Source: Parus major
Lineage: Eukaryota > Chordata > Aves > Passeriformes > Paridae
DNA length: 64,000 nucleotides
Direction of reading: 5' to 3'
Assembly (NCBI RefSeq): GCF_001522545.3
Contig: NC_031771.1
Span: 24,740,847-24,804,846 of the forward strand
Positions within the stretch are counted from its first letter, which is position 1. Every line of letters begins with the position of its first letter. The notes beneath the pieces were generated by a model that saw only the letters and a program-made list of their open reading frames with translations, ran no database searches and had not been told where the DNA came from. The translations under genes and the position numbers were made by a program. Positions 62,401 through 64,000 of the stretch are shown piece after piece.

Positions 62401-64000
62401 TACAAACACAGGATACTGCAACTCAGATGCTTTAAAGTTGGTAATGTATGAGGTAACCTTCTTATCCTGCCCAACATACATAAGGTGAAAATGCTCAGAA
62501 ATGGTACCATGCAGCTGTTGCTGTTTCACACACACACAGAAATTCAACATTTGCCATGGCATAATATAGTTACCATGGATATGTCCCTATTCTTAGCATA
62601 CTGGGAAGGAAAAAGGAAAGGAAGAAAGATCCCAGTATCTCAGTGCACAGTAACCTTGAGCAAGTGTTGACTCTGCAGTTACAGCCACCACGCTGGCTAA
62701 CAGAAGAATGAACTTTATTTTGCCCAAATTTTGCAGAAAAATTATCTATGCACTGTTTATGACTAGGATTGCTTAGCTATATGCCACACACAGATTGTCA
62801 CAATCAGTAATAAGCAGGGGAGACTGAAAGTCAGTTTGAGACCTGACAGCAGTAATTCAGAATCATTCTTCAGTTTACAAAAAATTATTTAAAAGAAGAG
62901 CTACAAAGGAAGACTCCTGGCATAAAGGAAATGGGGGGTTTAGGACTTCAGATGAGCATTGCTCCTAAAAAGAATGAAAAGTCCTCTTCAGCTTAACTCC
63001 AGAGGAGCACCCTGAGGAGAAAAAATATATTAAATTCAAACAAATGATGGCCCAACTGTGAATTAGCAAATACTGAAGATAACAGAAAGTTCCAAAGATC
63101 CAGCAAGGAAGTTGTGTAGCTTTTCAGTTGGACCAGCTGATAAAAGGAGGAGCTAACATTTCTTATGTCACAACCAGTCAAATTTGCAGCTGGTCTTGTA
63201 TGAAGTTGTTTTTTATTATTATAGGAATTATGTTCTGTGTTCTAGTCAAGCAAAGATGCTTTGAGGCATTGCAGTTCCCTTGAGCCAGAAAACTTGAAGC
63301 TAATTCATTGTACAGAGATTCTATTGTTAAAATACAAAACAAGCAAACAAAAAACCACCACCAAATCACAAAAAACAAAAAAACATCAACAACTTGACTA
63401 AATCAAATTTACATCAAATTCACTTGGTACAGGAGAGGTTCTAGTCACCTGAATCTCTATTTTTCAAATGAATAAGACATTAATGAAACAGAGAAGAAAA
63501 AAATGTGGGGTTTTTTTCTGCAGGGGTAGAACAAGCTGGTGGGTGGTATCAGACAAAAAAAATAAGCCAAAATCAACTAATTTAGCTGCAGATAGCTGTG
63601 ACAGCCTGGCATTTCCCAGTTTCTCACCTGCCTTTTTTTCACCAGGATTCAAACTGGAGGTGTAGAGCATATTTTGTGCCACAGTTCCTCAACCAAAACT
63701 CTACCTAGAGGACATCCAAATCCTCCAGAGAATCTTTAAAGGCTTTTGCCTTTATAAGCAAATATATGCTGTTGTATACGAGCAAATGGCAATTAGGACA
63801 TGTAACCCTGTCTCTTGCAGCATTTTCCCTGGGTGTCACTCCTCTGCATTAACCACATGTTGTACTGCTCTGCCCTGCCACGCTAAGATGCTTTGATCCA
63901 GCAAGGGCTTCTCCAAGGACCTCCTGGGTCCTATCACAGTGTCAAAACAAGGCTCAAAATGTATTTTTACTAAAGTGGAAATTTGATATCAGAAGACAAT
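59431..64000. other. Non-coding stretch with minor simple repeats
   Basis: No gene or transposon recognised. A 17-bp unit (actttaatacttc core) is repeated twice near 59580-59612. Short CA repeat at 62528-62540 and A/C-rich patch at 63335-63393. A 123-codon plus frame (61431-61802) lacks any domain and splice context. The region 60180-60250 has an accggctattgttc SOX-like site next to ttaattaattt, too little to call. Confidence 0.5.
63335..63393. repeat. A-rich low-complexity tract with CAA units
   Basis: About 59 bp of caaa, aacaa and ccacca words. Low-complexity DNA without retroposon body. Confidence 0.65.

Noticed and set aside
1..64000. CRISPR arrays, operons, prophage or plasmid features
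   Set aside because: No regularly spaced direct repeats, no dense coding, no ribosome-binding-site pattern; CR1 elements and CpG depletion show vertebrate DNA.

Overview
This window reads as bird nuclear DNA. It is AT-rich and poor in CpG, with isolated A/T-rich simple repeats, no operon-like gene packing and no long open frame. Several fragments have the sequence of avian CR1 LINEs, including the CR1-type 3' tail (attctatgattctgt or its reverse complement), and one solo LTR of endogenous-retrovirus type is present. A few older CORE-SINE/MIR-like pieces also fit a bird or other sauropsid. I lean towards a neoavian, possibly a songbird, but nothing in the window fixes the species.

No protein-coding gene, exon, tRNA, rRNA or recognisable small RNA could be supported. 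The longest open frames (123 to 184 codons) are antisense to a CR1 element or show no family resemblance, and their number and size are what chance gives in 64 kb. The window is best described as intergenic sequence or the inside of a very long intron.

Layout. 1-9 kb: plain AT-rich DNA with a tiny CR1 tail (2.3 kb), a MIR-like piece (5.9 kb) and a perfect 47-bp tandem duplication (6.4 kb). 9-11 kb: two stretches that look like conserved non-coding elements. 14.5-15.3 kb: the best CR1 fragment, minus strand, with a broken reverse-transcriptase C-terminal region. 18 kb: MIR-like piece. 24.8-26.5 kb: a CpG-retaining candidate regulatory block, then two short tandem-repeat patches and a perfect 13-bp hairpin. 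31.3-31.9 kb: the solo LTR, minus strand. 35-38 kb: an ancient CR1-like scrap, a CR1 tail and a MIR-like piece. 43.7-44.4 kb: candidate regulatory block followed by a second CR1 fragment (minus strand). 52.3 kb: CR1 tail. 54-59.5 kb: the densest run of candidate conserved non-coding elements, with retained CpGs and octamer-, RUNX- and homeodomain-type motifs. 59.5-64 kb: unremarkable.

The most plausible biology is a regulatory landscape (gene desert) of a developmental gene lying outside the window, lightly seeded with old retroelements. The regulatory calls rest on sequence texture alone and need an alignment to other birds to stand. I found no evidence of a new biological system.
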